Assembly (NCBI GenBank): GCA_965153355.1
Contig: OZ231127.1
Location: forward strand, 72,912,001 to 72,976,000
DNA length: 64,000 bases
Direction of reading: 5' to 3'
Origin: Flaccisagitta enflata
Taxonomy: Eukaryota > Chaetognatha > Sagittoidea > Aphragmophora
The notes beneath the pieces are model-generated. The model was not told the origin of the DNA. It ran no database searches and saw only the letters and a program-made list of their open reading frames with translations. How positions within the stretch are numbered: the first letter of the stretch is position 1; each line of letters starts with the position of its first letter. The position numbers and the translations under genes are program-made. Positions 10,840 to 22,739 of this stretch are shown here, one piece after another.

Positions 10840-11170
10840 AGCCGACGGCATCGACTTGGCTAAAAATCCGGACAAAGTTACTTGGAAAATTAAAGCTTCA
10901 CTACTCAAAGAAACGTCAGCGGGTGCGCCAGTTCCATCTGTTTGCGCAGTTTTTTTCAATGGAAACAAGGCCAGATACACGGCAATCCAGTCGCAGACGG
11001 TTGGGCAGGAGCAATAATGCGAAAACCGCTTGGAATTCAAAAATGTTACGGATGAACGGACCGACCTACCAACCGACCTACCAACTGACACGGCAAGGTG
11101 TAGAGTCGCGTGTCCGCGACTAAAAAGACGGACACCCTCAAGCCGGAGGAAATTGAGGGTGTTTTTTACG
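10840..11170 (+). CDS. Unidentified gene, two internal exons around an element-derived intron
   Basis: Exon 10840-10948 follows CGACTCTCAG and encodes ADGIDLAKNPDKVTWKIKAS then LLKETSAGAPVPSVCA. Exon 11128-11170 encodes TDTLKPEEIEGVFY and ends at a GTATAAG donor. Both are in phase 0 across the intron 10949-11127, which consists almost entirely of one hairpin-headed element; the donor GTTTTTT is weak. The next acceptor, TTTTTCAG at 11551, would add AIAN and stop in the matching phase, across a (CA)n intron. In another frame 11552-11713 stays open for 54 codons. I do not recognise the protein. Confidence 0.4.
10964..11126 (-). mobile_element. Hairpin-headed element, complete, forming an intron
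   Basis: AACAAGGCCAGATACACGGC, distal AGTCGCAGAC, GGTTGGGCAGGAGC, (GACC)n and AGTCGCGTGTCCGCGACTAAAAA. Head and distal motif pair with one G-T wobble. The end ACTAAAAAG supplies the putative AG acceptor of the following exon. Confidence 0.75.
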
Positions 11171-11190
11171 GTATAAGACATACATCCCCC

Positions 11191-11541
<351 letters not shown>

Positions 11542-11750
11542 ACTTTTTCAGCTATCGCCAATTGACATCCACAGCAAGATCACAACAGTAAAATCGCGCT
11601 TAAATGGACCCATTACGAGCAGAAACCTGCCTCCAATGCATGAAAAGCTTAAGTCCCAACTTATTTCCTTTAGTTTCCTTGTTAAGAAATTCCGTCTGAA
11701 CTGGTTCCACCTGTAATGAAAATTCCGTCTTGAACGCAAGTTTTTTGCAG

Positions 11751-11931
11751 AACAAGGCCGGATACACGGCCAATACCAGTCGCGGACGGGTGGGCAGGGG
11801 CGGAAATGCCCGTTTTCCCACTTTTCAACTCAATGACCCTGGACGGACCAACGGACCAACGGACCAACAGACCAACGGTCCGACGGACGGACGGACAAAG
11901 CCTCTTATAGTCGCTTGTCCGCGACTAAAAA
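11751..11931 (-). mobile_element. Hairpin-headed element, complete
   Basis: AACAAGGCCGGATACACGGC, distal AGTCGCGGAC, GGGTGGGCAGGGGCG, (GGACCAAC)n and (GGAC)n, then AGTCGCTTGTCCGCGACTAAAA. The distal motif is the exact complement of GTCCGCGACT in the hairpin. The segment after it (11932-12060) is open and plausible on the + strand (LFRPGKKLDLAMRG), but I cannot fix its borders. Confidence 0.8.
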
Positions 11932-12098
11932 TGGTCGGCTGTTCCGCCCGGGAAAGAAATTGGACTTGGCTATGAGGGGAAACGGTAATTCAGAGTTGGC
12001 GATGATCAGCATCGATCTTGATCTAGCGGTGAAATGTTATCGAAATGAGGAGGAAGAGGGGAAAAAGAAGAAAAAGAAAAAAAAGAGGGAGAAAGGAA

Positions 12099-12308
<210 letters not shown>

Positions 12309-12323
12309 TCAACCAAATGAAAG

Positions 12324-12666
12324 AACAAGGCCAACACCTATAAGTCGCGTGCGAGATTTACAAGGTAAGAATGATTTAGAATTACTTAGAATGACTTAGA
12401 ATGACTTAAAAGGTCCAAAAAGGACTTAAAATGACAAAAAAACCTAATGACCAAAAATGACTTGAAATAAACTTTTAATGACTCAAAATGACTTAGAATA
12501 ACTATAAATGACTAAAAAAGACTTAAAATGACCGAAGAGTTGACATCATATAACATAAAAAGTAAAGTGTGATGGACAGACCGATGGACCGACAGACCAA
12601 CGGACCGACGGACCAACAGACTGACCGTCAAAGCAGGGTGTAGAGTCGCGTGCACGCGACTAAAAA
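12324..12666 (-). mobile_element. Hairpin-headed element with AATGACTTA repeats
   Basis: AACAAGGCC at the left, distal AGTCGCGTGC, an internal degenerate array of about 11-base AATGACTTAGA units, (GACC)n, and the AGTCGCG-TGCA-CGCGACT hairpin before AAAAA. The longer subtype is shared with 45044-45273. Confidence 0.75.
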
Positions 12667-13060
12667 CTTAAATGAAATAAAGATGCCACTCATTCGTATT
12701 CCACTTTTTTTTGGGGGGGGGGGGGCAGATTGTAGTAACGGGTGCCCAGCCAACATTACTAATCCTGTCACCGTGATGCATTTCATAGTGATTTCCCCTT
12801 GCCGGGCGTTCACACGAGCAAACAAATGGATAGGCATAACCTACTAGAGATCATCGACACTCACAAGTTTCGTTTCCCTCAAATGTCACAAGTTTCGTTT
12901 CCCTCAAATGTCTTCTCAAAAGTTTCGACATCATCTTTGCTAAATGTCATTGCCGTCATGCCATTTCCGTAATTCCATTTCGTTTCCTCAGCAGAGTGTA
13001 TGACGTGCTCTTTGAAAGCTGGTTCCCTCTCAGTCACAGTCAACATATGTCACTGATATA
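12667..13060. other. Interval without a recognised gene
   Basis: Contains a T8G13 homopolymer junction at 12705-12726 and a 25-bp direct duplication (CACAAGTTTCGTTTCCCTCA type) at 12863-12912. Short open frames on both strands around 12720-12850 are equally plausible, so no exon is called. Confidence 0.4.
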
Positions 13061-13354
13061 CAGGGGCGTATGGGAGCCAAAGTCTTAGGGGTAGCCATCT
13101 CCAGTCTGTGTCCCAACAAATTTTAGATCCTAATGCTTAACTTCTATAAATTTGTTTTAACTAAACACTAATTCTTATATTGAAATGAATAAAAAAAATT
13201 ATTTTCAGAGCAAGTAGCAAATTGAAACCATGGAGAATGAAATATGTGATTTCTCACTCTTTCTCTCTCTTGCTTTTTTTTCCCCTCTTTTTTTTTTTGT
13301 GTCCCAACAGGGGAAGCCATTGCTACCCCGGCGACCCCTTCTAATACGCCCCTG
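13061..13354. mobile_element. hAT-type MITE with perfect 8-bp target duplication
   Basis: Ends CAGGGGCGTA and TACGCCCCTG are inverted. Subterminal blocks (GGGGTAGCCAT... GTGTCCCAAC and its complement) are also inverted. CTGATATA occurs at 13053-13060 and 13355-13362. An 8-bp duplication with CAGG-type ends is characteristic of hAT transposons. At 294 bp with no ORF it is non-autonomous. Confidence 0.85.
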
Positions 13355-14207
13355 CTGATATATGCCTCCCGTACTGAATGAATGAATGAATGAATCAATT
13401 AATGAATAAATAGATTTATGAATAAATGAATAAATGAATTAATGAATACATTTTTCCTTTTTGTAAGAAACGAGTTAGTAAGAACTGGTGATTTTCTTCC
13501 ACTTTTTAGTCGCAAAATTTTTATGCATCACTGCCCCTGCCTAGCCACATCACAGCCCCACCCCTTCCATGAACTGCTCCTGTCTACCCTCATAACTGCC
13601 CCTGCCCACTTATTCGCCATGTATCGGGCCTTCTTTTCAAAGCCTCGTGAGAGGATCACAATCAACAAAGGAAAACAAGGTCAAGTAGGCTATCATAGGC
13701 GCCTTTCAGATTGTAGAATGAAAGCATTTCCGACTGACCAACCAACCAACCAACTGACGGACACAACCTCTTATAGATGTGCTTTTGCATGCGGAAAAAA
13801 ATTGTTTTGACTTGTTTTAGACAAAAACAGAAACAAACGGGCAAGGAGAGAATCTTGTCAGTGAGCAACAAAAAGAATCACGGGTTATCCAGGATTGTCT
13901 GTCTGTCAGTCAGTAGGTCATGACGGTTTTTGACCATGATGTTGGGTGACCGACACCATGAGGTGTGACTGTCGATTCCGACAGTCACAACATAAGTTCT
14001 TCCAACTCTATAACCAACAAGCTTGCAAAAAAATAAATAAATGAATAAACAAAACAAAAAACAACCTCCACCTTCATCTGCATATCTTACTCCGCAGGGT
14101 TTTTAGATGCTTGAAAAGGGAAAACCTTTGAGACAAATGCTACTTGGATGTAGTGGATGGCCCATGTTCAAGCCGTAAAGACCAAGATGAAAAGGTCAAA
14201 TAGTGAC
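13355..14207. other. Interval with element fragments, no gene
   Basis: (TGAA)n at 13375-13445, then parts of two hairpin-headed elements: TTTTTAGTCGCAAAAT at 13506, GCCCCTGCCCAC near 13600 and a minus-strand copy at about 13671-13800 (AACAAGGTCAAGTAGGC ... CCAACCAACC ... CTTATAGATGTGC). No coding signal. Confidence 0.45.
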
Positions 14208-14854
14208 CACTCTACCGTGGAGAGAAATGGCGGGCCCACCCTCTGGCCCTCATGGCCGGGCCCCCCTACCCCCCAATCACTTTCTAAAATGTTGTTTTTG
14301 TGTCATGAATACATCACTTTGAAAAGTGCTAAAACTTATGCCTTTTGGACTTGCAACCTGACATTAGTGTTTGCTGCAAGTTCTTTTTTTTCATTTATGG
14401 AAAAAATTAGAGCACTGAATAGCTTAAACGTTAAAAAATACAATACATTTCAAAATACTATCAATACATTTAAGAAATTTCATTAGAAATTGTATATCAA
14501 CTTTGCAAGAGCTCATATTTGACTAAATCAGGGGCCCCATGAAATGTAAATTATATTTTTTCTTTGAAAAGGTTGGTATTTCAGATTGTATATTTTATTT
14601 GATCTAGATAGGCCCTCACTTAATTTGTATTTGCAAAGTCCAACAAGGCCCAAGCAAAATTTGATCTAAATTAGATCATAATCACTCAACTCTTTATACT
14701 TTTTCCCTCTTTCTTACCTTTTTTTCATTCATTTTTTTCCTTTTTCTTAATTTTATTTTTTTTTATTTTTTCTCCTACCTCAAGGGCCCCCGGGCCCCAA
14801 GGGGCCCGGGCCCCCCTTCTCAGAGGGGGGTGGACCCCTCTCTCCACGGCTCTG
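14208..14854. mobile_element. hAT-type non-autonomous element, older copy
   Basis: CCGTGGAGAGAAATGGCGGG at the left and CCCTCTCTCCACGGCTCTG at the right are the ends of the family seen at 26817-28474. Flanks ATAGTGAC and ATAATGTC match at 6 of 8 bases, a decayed target duplication. Internal sequence such as TTAGAGCACTGAATAGC is shared with the other copy. Confidence 0.7.
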
Positions 14855-14889
14855 ATAATGTCGGAAACAATTTTTGACTCAGTTAACGC

Positions 14890-15046
14890 AACGCCACGAC
14901 CAATCATGCTCAAAAAGGCGGGACGACCCATTGGACAACCACGTGAGTGTCAAAATTCTTCACTTATTGACCAATCACGTGACTACGTATTGGGAGATCA
15001 CGTGCATGGTTCAGACCACGTGACCAATCAGAAAACGTGATCAACC
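14890..15046 (+). promoter_or_regulatory. CCAAT / CACGTG promoter-like cluster
   Basis: Four CACGTG E-boxes at 14940, 14976, 14999 and 15017 alternate with CCAAT boxes in both orientations near 14900, 14929, 14971, 14989 and 15024. The last E-box ends 35 bases before a candidate start codon. Two boxes read TCACGTGA or CACGTGAC, like USF/TFE-type sites. The density within 130 bases is far above expectation. Confidence 0.55.
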
Positions 15047-15057
15047 AACCAGTTTCC

Positions 15058-15110
15058 ATGGAGAATCACGTTCTGAGGACGGTTCAATCTCGCCTTGGAA
15101 GGTGGCAGCA

Positions 15111-15208
<98 letters not shown>

Positions 15209-15620
15209 GCCTTTTTCCCCCTTATAGTTGTTTCCTCCCTTTTTAGTTGCGGACACGCAACTCTATAAGAGGCTTTATCCGTCCGTCCGTCCGTCCGTCC
15301 GTCGGTCCGTTGGTGAGCACGAGTCGAAAAGTGTGAAAACGCGCATTTCCGCTCCTGCCCACCCGTCCGCAACTGGTGGCCGTGTATCCGGCCTTGTTTT
15401 CTCCTTCTCCGTTTGACCATGAGGCAATCTAATGGTCAGTGGGCAATTTCCACCGAACGGGCGCGGCAGAGTTTATATACGGAAAAAACCAATCATAGAA
15501 TTCCGTGTACACAAGACGCAGAGGAAAAAAAGATCACTGCAGGGAGTGCTGAGAGAACTGCTGAGAGAACAAAAATGGCAACGCATCTCGCTTTGGCGTA
15601 ATGACATTATGGGAAAGTAA
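15058..15620 (+). CDS. Small two-exon gene, basic protein of 74 residues
   Basis: Exon 1, 15058-15101, starts at ATG and encodes [14 protein letters not shown]. The donor AAG/GTGGCA is in phase 2. Exon 2, 15440-15620, follows ATGGTCAG, starts with one base of a split codon and runs to TAA. It encodes [20 protein letters not shown], then a strongly basic helix-like part ([21 protein letters not shown]) ending RNDIMGK. The size, a short N-terminus with several arginines and a basic body recall small mitochondrial proteins, but I recognise no family. The intron holds a (CT)n tract and a complete hairpin-headed element. AATAAA lies at 15896. Confidence 0.5.
15113..15206. repeat. (CT)n microsatellite inside an intron
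   Basis: Pure CT run of 94 bases starting 11 bases after the donor of the gene above and followed by a TTTTTCCCCCTTATAG acceptor-like sequence. Confidence 0.9.
15239..15400 (+). mobile_element. Hairpin-headed element, complete
   Basis: TTTTTAGTTGCG-GACA-CGCAACT head, CTCTATAAGAGGC, (GTCC)n, GCTCCTGCCCACCC, distal GTCCGCAACT (exact complement of AGTTGCGGAC) and CGTGTATCCGGCCTTGTTTT. Nearly the same subtype as 1446-1604. Confidence 0.85.
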
Positions 15621-15674
15621 CGGAAAAGGAGGGGGCTTGAGTGGGGTTGCTGGAAGTATGTGGAGTGTACACTT

Positions 15675-16485
15675 TTTTCATTTTATAAGCACGCAACTTT
15701 TTTGGCTGAGGCTGAGCGTGCTTAGCAAAATCCTGTTTTTCAGGCTTAAATGTGCTTAAATGCGTGCTTATCACATATTGGTGTACAATTAACCAATTTA
15801 GAAGTTTTGAATAGTTTAAAGTAGAATACAGTAAAGAATATATTCAGTACAAAATATAAACAGTATCTTTCATTAATATGTAAGTATCTTGAATGAATAA
15901 AAACTTTTTTAAAATGATATTTAAAATTATGATAAATTGTCTTTATGTGGAGCTTATTAATACTTTGTTACAGACATGACTGTTAATTTACAATCTTATC
16001 AAAGCATCAAATCAATATAATAATTTATAATTAGATATTATAAGAAATGTTTTTATGAAATTTCAAGAAATTGAATTGTTTTTTCTGTATAAAAATCCTA
16101 AATTGAAGGTTAAGCCTGATCATGGGTATTTTTACAAACTGAAATATCAAAATGAGAACATACTGAAATCATTTTGAAGTGTAAATTCTAATCATACTAT
16201 CTAAAAAATAGAAATGTTCCCACCTCTGAATTCAATCAATTTATTGACTCATTAACGAATACCAGTCAATCACAAATCTATCAATTGTTAGCGTGAGCTC
16301 CTTCTAGCTTAATTATGGCCGCCATTTGTCAGGGAAGCGATTTGTAAAGCTTGCCGGTTTATAACCACAGTGCTTATAAAACAAAAACACATAAGAGAGC
16401 TCCTCACCTCAACTTCTAACACAACTCCACCTTAGGAGCAACAAGTATCGATGACCATCTGACGCTTTTGCTACTATTCAAGGTT
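15675..16485. repeat. Dispersed repeat, same family as 47137-48055
   Basis: Shares CATTTTATAAGCAC near its start, ACTATCTAAAAAAT(A/T)GAAATGTTCCC in the middle and GATGACCATCTGACG...TTTTGCTACTATT at its end with the copy at 47 kb, in the same order and orientation. No ORF. Class unknown. Confidence 0.55.
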
Positions 16486-16520
16486 TGGAAGAATAAATTT
16501 CATTATTATTCATTAACTTT

Positions 16521-16733
16521 TTATTGACTTTTGATTAACTTTTGATTAAGCATAAAATGCTGGTAGTCTTGCTCTCGATACAACGCCCATAAATACGTAA
16601 TTCGTTGCGTGCCGTACATACGTGGCTTGGAAACTTGGGTCTCATGACCAAGTTTCCACGGAGGCTGATCAACACCCGCCAACACTTGCTGACCAACAGT
16701 CCGTGGCCATGCAACGTCATTACCCCACGCCAT
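16521..16733 (-). CDS. Candidate single-exon ORF, 70 residues
   Basis: ATG at 16733 in context GCCATGG and stop at 16521. Composition is protein-like: MAWGNDVAWPRTVGQQVLAG, KLGHETQVSKPRMYGTQRIT, YLWALYREQDYQHF. Just upstream on this strand lies a cluster of TGACG/CRE motifs. Against it, the frame spans an 11-bp inverted repeat (TGGAAACTTGG, 16623-16656) and overlaps other open frames. No family recognised. Confidence 0.3.
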   Translation of the reverse strand: MAWGNDVAWPRTVGQQVLAGVDQPPWKLGHETQVSKPRMYGTQRITYLWALYREQDYQHFMLNQKLIKSQ

Positions 16734-16794
16734 GGCGCTACGTCATGACGCCATGCCATGACGTCATATAATGCTTCTGTTTCATAACGTCACA
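16714..16794 (-). promoter_or_regulatory. CRE/TGACG motif cluster
   Basis: Five CGTCA/TGACG cores within 80 bases, including a full palindromic TGACGTCA at 16759-16766. This is an arrangement that binds CREB/ATF-type factors in animals. It lies directly upstream of the minus-strand ORF above. Confidence 0.4.
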
Positions 16795-17200
16795 CTATGA
16801 AATGAACGCATTTCAAAGTGGGCCGTAACAGTGCAGTATACTGTATCCTCCTATAAATTCTCTTAGCAAGCAAGGTTGCATTTTTTAATTTATTGCTTTG
16901 TTTTTTCATTCATTCATTCATTCATTCATTCAGATCATTCAATTATTCATTCGATTCATTATTCATCCATTCACCTAATTAACTCATTCATTCATCCATT
17001 CATTCATTTTTCAATCACCATCCATTCGCTTTTATCTAATCGTTGGTTTGGGACGCTTGACTTGATAAGATATTTGGCATCCACGTTATTCGTCGTTGGT
17101 TGTCTGCTAATATCGGATCCATCACGCTTGGTTTCAAAATGAAAACATGTTTCACCTTTGCTCACCTAACGCTGGACCAGTATTAGGTTGTGGTATCCCA
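16734..17200. other. (TTCA)n tract and flanks
   Basis: Imperfect CATT/TTCA repeats at 16904-17015, then unremarkable sequence. No gene seen. Confidence 0.5.
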
Positions 17201-20087
17201 TTCATTCAATCCATAAGATTGTTATTCATCTTTTACTTATTTCATATGACATGACTCACAAAGAAAAACAATGGCCTACTCAACATAAAGAACATGACTG
17301 TGATCATAACCTGATCAAAACTACCAATAAATATTTTAAAATAACAAAAAATAACACTCATCACACACAATTCTCTGGTCCCGTCCTGCTTTCACTCACA
17401 GAGGTAATATAACACCTGTTTAAGAATAACCTTAAAAATAATTTGCTAAAAACACATGATAACAAACAGTTTAATACTATATATTATGATGAAAACACAA
17501 TTACAGACCTGTCGCTTTATAACCCATAAGAAAGATAATGAAAACAGATTTAAATAACAACAAAACTGACAACTAACTGAAACAAAAAACATGATTGACC
17601 ATCAGATAAATCTATTCAGGACAGCTAAGACGTTTATCAGCTTCCACAAATACTATAGATGATCGTTTGCAATCATAATTTTACTAACACAAACTATTTT
17701 TGACCATATATATTTTTGTATCATCACATTTGAAAGTTTCAACATCCACAATATAGATGCAATTTTTATTCAAAGAATTACATGAATAGTGTATCAGTTT
17801 GGCAGTTGTAAAACAATTGTACATGAACGCGATGAAAATGATGCATAATGAATGGTTCTGTTGATGAAAATAACTTCATTAAACTGTAATTGTAGACTTT
17901 ATCTATTTACATGTTAATTTTTGAAGTTTGGTAATGTATTGATAAATGGTAAGAACGTAAGATATCATTGAGGTGTTAATGGTTTAGTGGCTTAAAGAGG
18001 CTTAACAAAGTAGCTTCCTTGTATCTCATCAATCAGATTTTACTCTGAAATCTCAAATTCATCCCAAGTGTAAGATGTAACACCACTAACAACGCTAGCT
18101 TTGATAATCCTGCATTGCACCCAGTGATGCCATGAAGTTCTGTTTTGGATGTAAACAAATTGAGAGATCTGAACACCCCGATTTAATATTGAATCACTCC
18201 TGATATGATAAGTTCTGTTACAATTTTCTGCTGGTCATGCGCTCAGAGCAGTCCGGGGACAAAAAGGTCAACTTAAGCACAGTATTCTATATGGCTATAT
18301 CAATCTTTATCATGTCACCATTCAGTTTTAACATATTCACTTTCAGATCTACTCACTTCTGAGATGCAGATTAACAAAATGATTTTATAAAGCATTTTTC
18401 TGTCATCAGCATATCTCTGCTGTAAGATGACTTACACATTTAATAACCACATAACCATGCCCAATTGCGCTTCTGTGACTGACTCAGAAAGACAGTCACA
18501 CCTAACAGGGTGAATACTGTTCATATAACACCTGTTTTTGTTGGTTTTAGCCAGTCTTCACTCTTTTCTGTTAATGACACACTTGTGTTAACTGACTTGA
18601 AAACAATGTGAATATCTATTTTATACAGTCATGGTAACATACACTTTTCTCAATTTAAAAGAAAAATAAACATCAAAGAGTTAACATGAAGACCAGATTT
18701 CATAGTTTTATTCAAAGATCCTCACTGAATAAACACAAAATCTTTTTCACAATATGAAATGATTAATCTTACACATCATCTTCCTTAGGTTTAAGATTGA
18801 AGAACTCACTTCTTTTCCTAGTTTTAACAAGCTTAATGATAAGTTAATAAAATATATATGCTTAAAAAATAATTAACTATCATATAAGAACTGACCCATA
18901 TATTAGAGACCATTGTAAAGCAACATGATCTGAATAAGGCAGGGCTACTACTAACGCACAACAGCCACTTTACTGAAGATCAACTATGACAAATAGCTGA
19001 CCTCACCATGATTTTAATCTCTGGTTCAATCATATAAAGATACAATAACACTTGTCGTATCCACTGATCCTGCAGACTATTTTTATACAATCATTCATAG
19101 TCATAACATCTGGAAAGTCCTCCATCAGATTGACACATGACTTCAACCACGCACACAGTGTATAACCACAACAAAATTTGTCCTGAACCTTGAAGATTAC
19201 CACACCCTTCTGATATCCCAAAGAAATATTTAACATATACATTATGCTATGTCGAATAGATAGGTAATTTGAAATCTGAGTCTGATACAATTTAATGACT
19301 ATCTGTAATCATGATTTTAAATACCTTCAGAGAACTTTTGTTATTAATTGTTGTCACTACTTTTAGTCTTCTTTTGAATGATTGATAAAACTGTATTTTT
19401 ATATGAATCTGTTGTTCCTCTGAAGAAAACTACTATCCAATTAAAATAATAAGCAATCATTCCAGAATTTGTGGTCTTTATTGAAATAAAGGTACATCAT
19501 CATGACAATGACATACCTAAACCCTTCCACACTCCCTTATACATTATTACACTCAACAAAGACAACATACTTTGACTCATGCAGGTAAAAGAGTCTTATA
19601 AGTTTAATTTAAATGCAAATGTTTAGTGAGGTCTGTCTGCTTATTCAAGATTTATTCTGACCTTCCCAGACCACAACTGACCCATTTGGTTGTCCAATCA
19701 CTTCTTGCTCCCATATCAGCTTTTGAGACATCAACCAGCCCACCCAGCCCTCAAACAGCCTCAACGCTTCAAGTCGTGACCTGAGATTCTACAGATCATT
19801 CACTGAAATTTAAAACAACCAGTAACTCATACTTTAAGAGATACATGATCATAAATGTAATTAAAAATTATTAATAACAGTCCCCAACATTTTTTTTCAA
19901 ATTTTCATCCACATTTTTAATCTTATGACCTAATGAATGTGACACTGTGGTGAAACCTCATCCTGGCAAGGACACTGTCATCCACACGCCCGCTACAAGA
20001 GCTGGATGTGACCATTGCAGACATCGTACAGTGATCGGGACGGACGGGATGACTTCAGATATATATATTATATTATATATATATATA

Positions 20088-20148
<61 letters not shown>

Positions 20149-20402
20149 CACATATATGTTATATATATTTACTCACTTTCTTATTTCTTTTACAACATTT
20201 TCTTATATTTTTCATCAGCTTTAGATCACATCTCATAAGATATTTATCGTCATCCGTTCACCCATCCATCCGCCCGCCTGTCCATCCGCTGGTCGTTGGT
20301 TTATCGTTTCGCTGGTCCAACGCCGAAGGAAACGATCGCGAACCATCGCAACGATCTTGTCAGATTTCATCATCTTATAGTTCGATATCGCGATAACGTC
20401 AG

Positions 20403-20461
<59 letters not shown>

Positions 20462-22434
20462 CATATAAGACCCATGCCAATCCGCATGTGACGCATCACA
20501 CTCCCCCGCACTTGTTCTTCTTTCTTCTCACACCATACTGGGCCATGTTGTTTAATATCATTTAGTATATCCTGTTCTTTGCTTCATAAATCGAACGAAC
20601 TTAATTTATCACTAATAAATATGATCTAAAATGACATTGATTGGATTTAAGAAAATAATAAATATTTAAAGTTCATAAATGAATTTGAAATATTTTAGTA
20701 TGGTTTACAAAACAATCGCACCCATCAACCAACTGGCTCCCAGAACGTTAAAAACTAGTAAGATTCCTTTTTTCACTGACAACCTAAAATCGCTAAAACC
20801 TATTTCGATTGCCACAGAATAAACAGATCAGTAGTAAATCACATCTGTGATGATTGATATTGAGCAGATGTTACTTAACAGTAAAAGAGAAAATAACATT
20901 GTTTAAGATCGTAATAAGATCCCAACTCACTCCCCAACCCCAACCCCACATCAAACTCAAGAATGTTAATTTCTTCCTTCCTCACTAGATTACCATTACC
21001 ATTCTATTAATATTTACAGACCACTAATATGAAAATCTTATAGTTGTTTTATCTTATAACAAAAACAATAAAATAAATAATGATCAATTATGTCAACATA
21101 CTTTAAATTATGTTAAACCATGATAACTTAAAGACCATTTTTCTACAGAATTACTTTCCCAGATAAAAGTAAAACAAACTCATAACCTCATTAACTACCT
21201 TTTATTTAAATGCTTTTACTAAAAATAAAATACCTGATCAGGCCTTGTTTATGTGATCAAGATAAAATTGTTAGATAATCATTTTGGTGCTAGATCTGAT
21301 CTTCACTTAACAACAGTATAACTACTAACTGCCTTTTACCTGCATTACCACTTAAATATTTTTACACCCCAAAATCTTAAAATGCTTCGGTCAACGAGGA
21401 CATTTAAACTCAACACCCTAATCAAAATGACAGTACATCTGCATCAAACAGCACACTTTTAGAGTCAACAGCAATGATGCTTTTCCAACCCTGAAAATGG
21501 ACGCTTAGAGCCAGATGGGCCTAACTGAATCATGATACACTGTGGACACATACACTAAAACATAACAGACTGTGCTAAAGGCTTAAACATGCACGGCCAC
21601 ACGCTAACCTAGCTCTGATATGTTATAAAGTATATGACAATGAGAACTTAAAAAGATATATCTCAAAACGCAAAATGAGGCAACAGACCAACTGATATGG
21701 ATTATAAGCATGACTTGGCGGATAATGACAAAGAGTTTTAATTAAAATATCCTCAACAAAGATGATATAAACCATCACTAAATATAATACGTGATCAGCA
21801 ATACTATTGCTCTAATATAAACAATAAGATTTAAGATCAAAGAGGGCAATATTCTAAATAATGATAAATTAGAACGACTCCTTCGCTTATTTATTTGCTG
21901 GTCCATCCATCCAGATTTACCTTGCATGATCTGAGGCTGATTGAGTCCCACATTGATTTTAAATCACAAGAGACTGACAAACTAAAACGGACCAATGAAT
22001 ATAACAACAAACAACGGCTGGGTCCTGTGCCCTAAGGAGGTATCATTGTCCTTTCACAAGCACAAGATACTGACCAACGGACAGAGGACTGATACAGATT
22101 GACAAAGGAATATTGAGCTATACACTGAAACACAGATCTAAATTTATTGAAAAAGTTTCAGAGTAATTTTTTTCAATTCCAAGATATTTTTTCAAACTGC
22201 TTTTATCATTAATTTAATATAAATGTACAGATTATAACATTACTTGGGAACATTTCTTTTTTGAAGATCCTGAATGATCATGACATATCACGAGATACCC
22301 AAATACTGATAATGAAGTTGATTTAGTGTCCCGCCCCAATAGTCAAATAATCTTAGCCTGACCTGGATTGATTTTAAAGGAAAAATTTGATTGCATTAAC
22401 TTGATAGAAACAACTTAAAAATCGTTGAGAAGTT

Positions 22435-22437
<3 letters not shown>
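17200..22437. other. 5.2-kb AT-rich, ORF-poor island
   Basis: Apart from a (CA)n at 20089-20145 and AT tracts at 20061-20088 and 20402-20465, this is non-repetitive AT-rich DNA in which frames are closed about every 20 codons. TGATCA, CATGA and TCATGA strings look frequent. The only longer frame is 19030-19290 (-), 86 codons, Cys-rich (FCCGYTLCAWLKSCVNLM), without splice or start support. ATAACACCTGTTT recurs at 17409 and 18527. It could be decayed mobile DNA, a large intron or a non-coding transcript. Confidence 0.45.
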
Positions 22438-22490
<53 letters not shown>

Positions 22491-22606
22491 TATACATACA
22501 CATGTTGCATGTTCACATGTCATGTATAGTTTTTATATAAAAAGATGTTATATCAAATATATGTTATTAAATATATACATATATACATATATATATATAT
22601 ATACAT

Positions 22607-22652
<46 letters not shown>

Positions 22653-22692
22653 ATATATATATGAGAGAAAGATATAAGAGTATATATATATA
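22438..22692. repeat. (AT)n-rich microsatellite
   Basis: Several long AT runs with TACATA interruptions. YIYIYI-type ORFs are artefacts. Confidence 0.9.
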
Positions 22693-22739
22693 CATGCATA
22701 TAAAAAAGAAGAGAGACATGTCATTTATTTCTATGTCAC

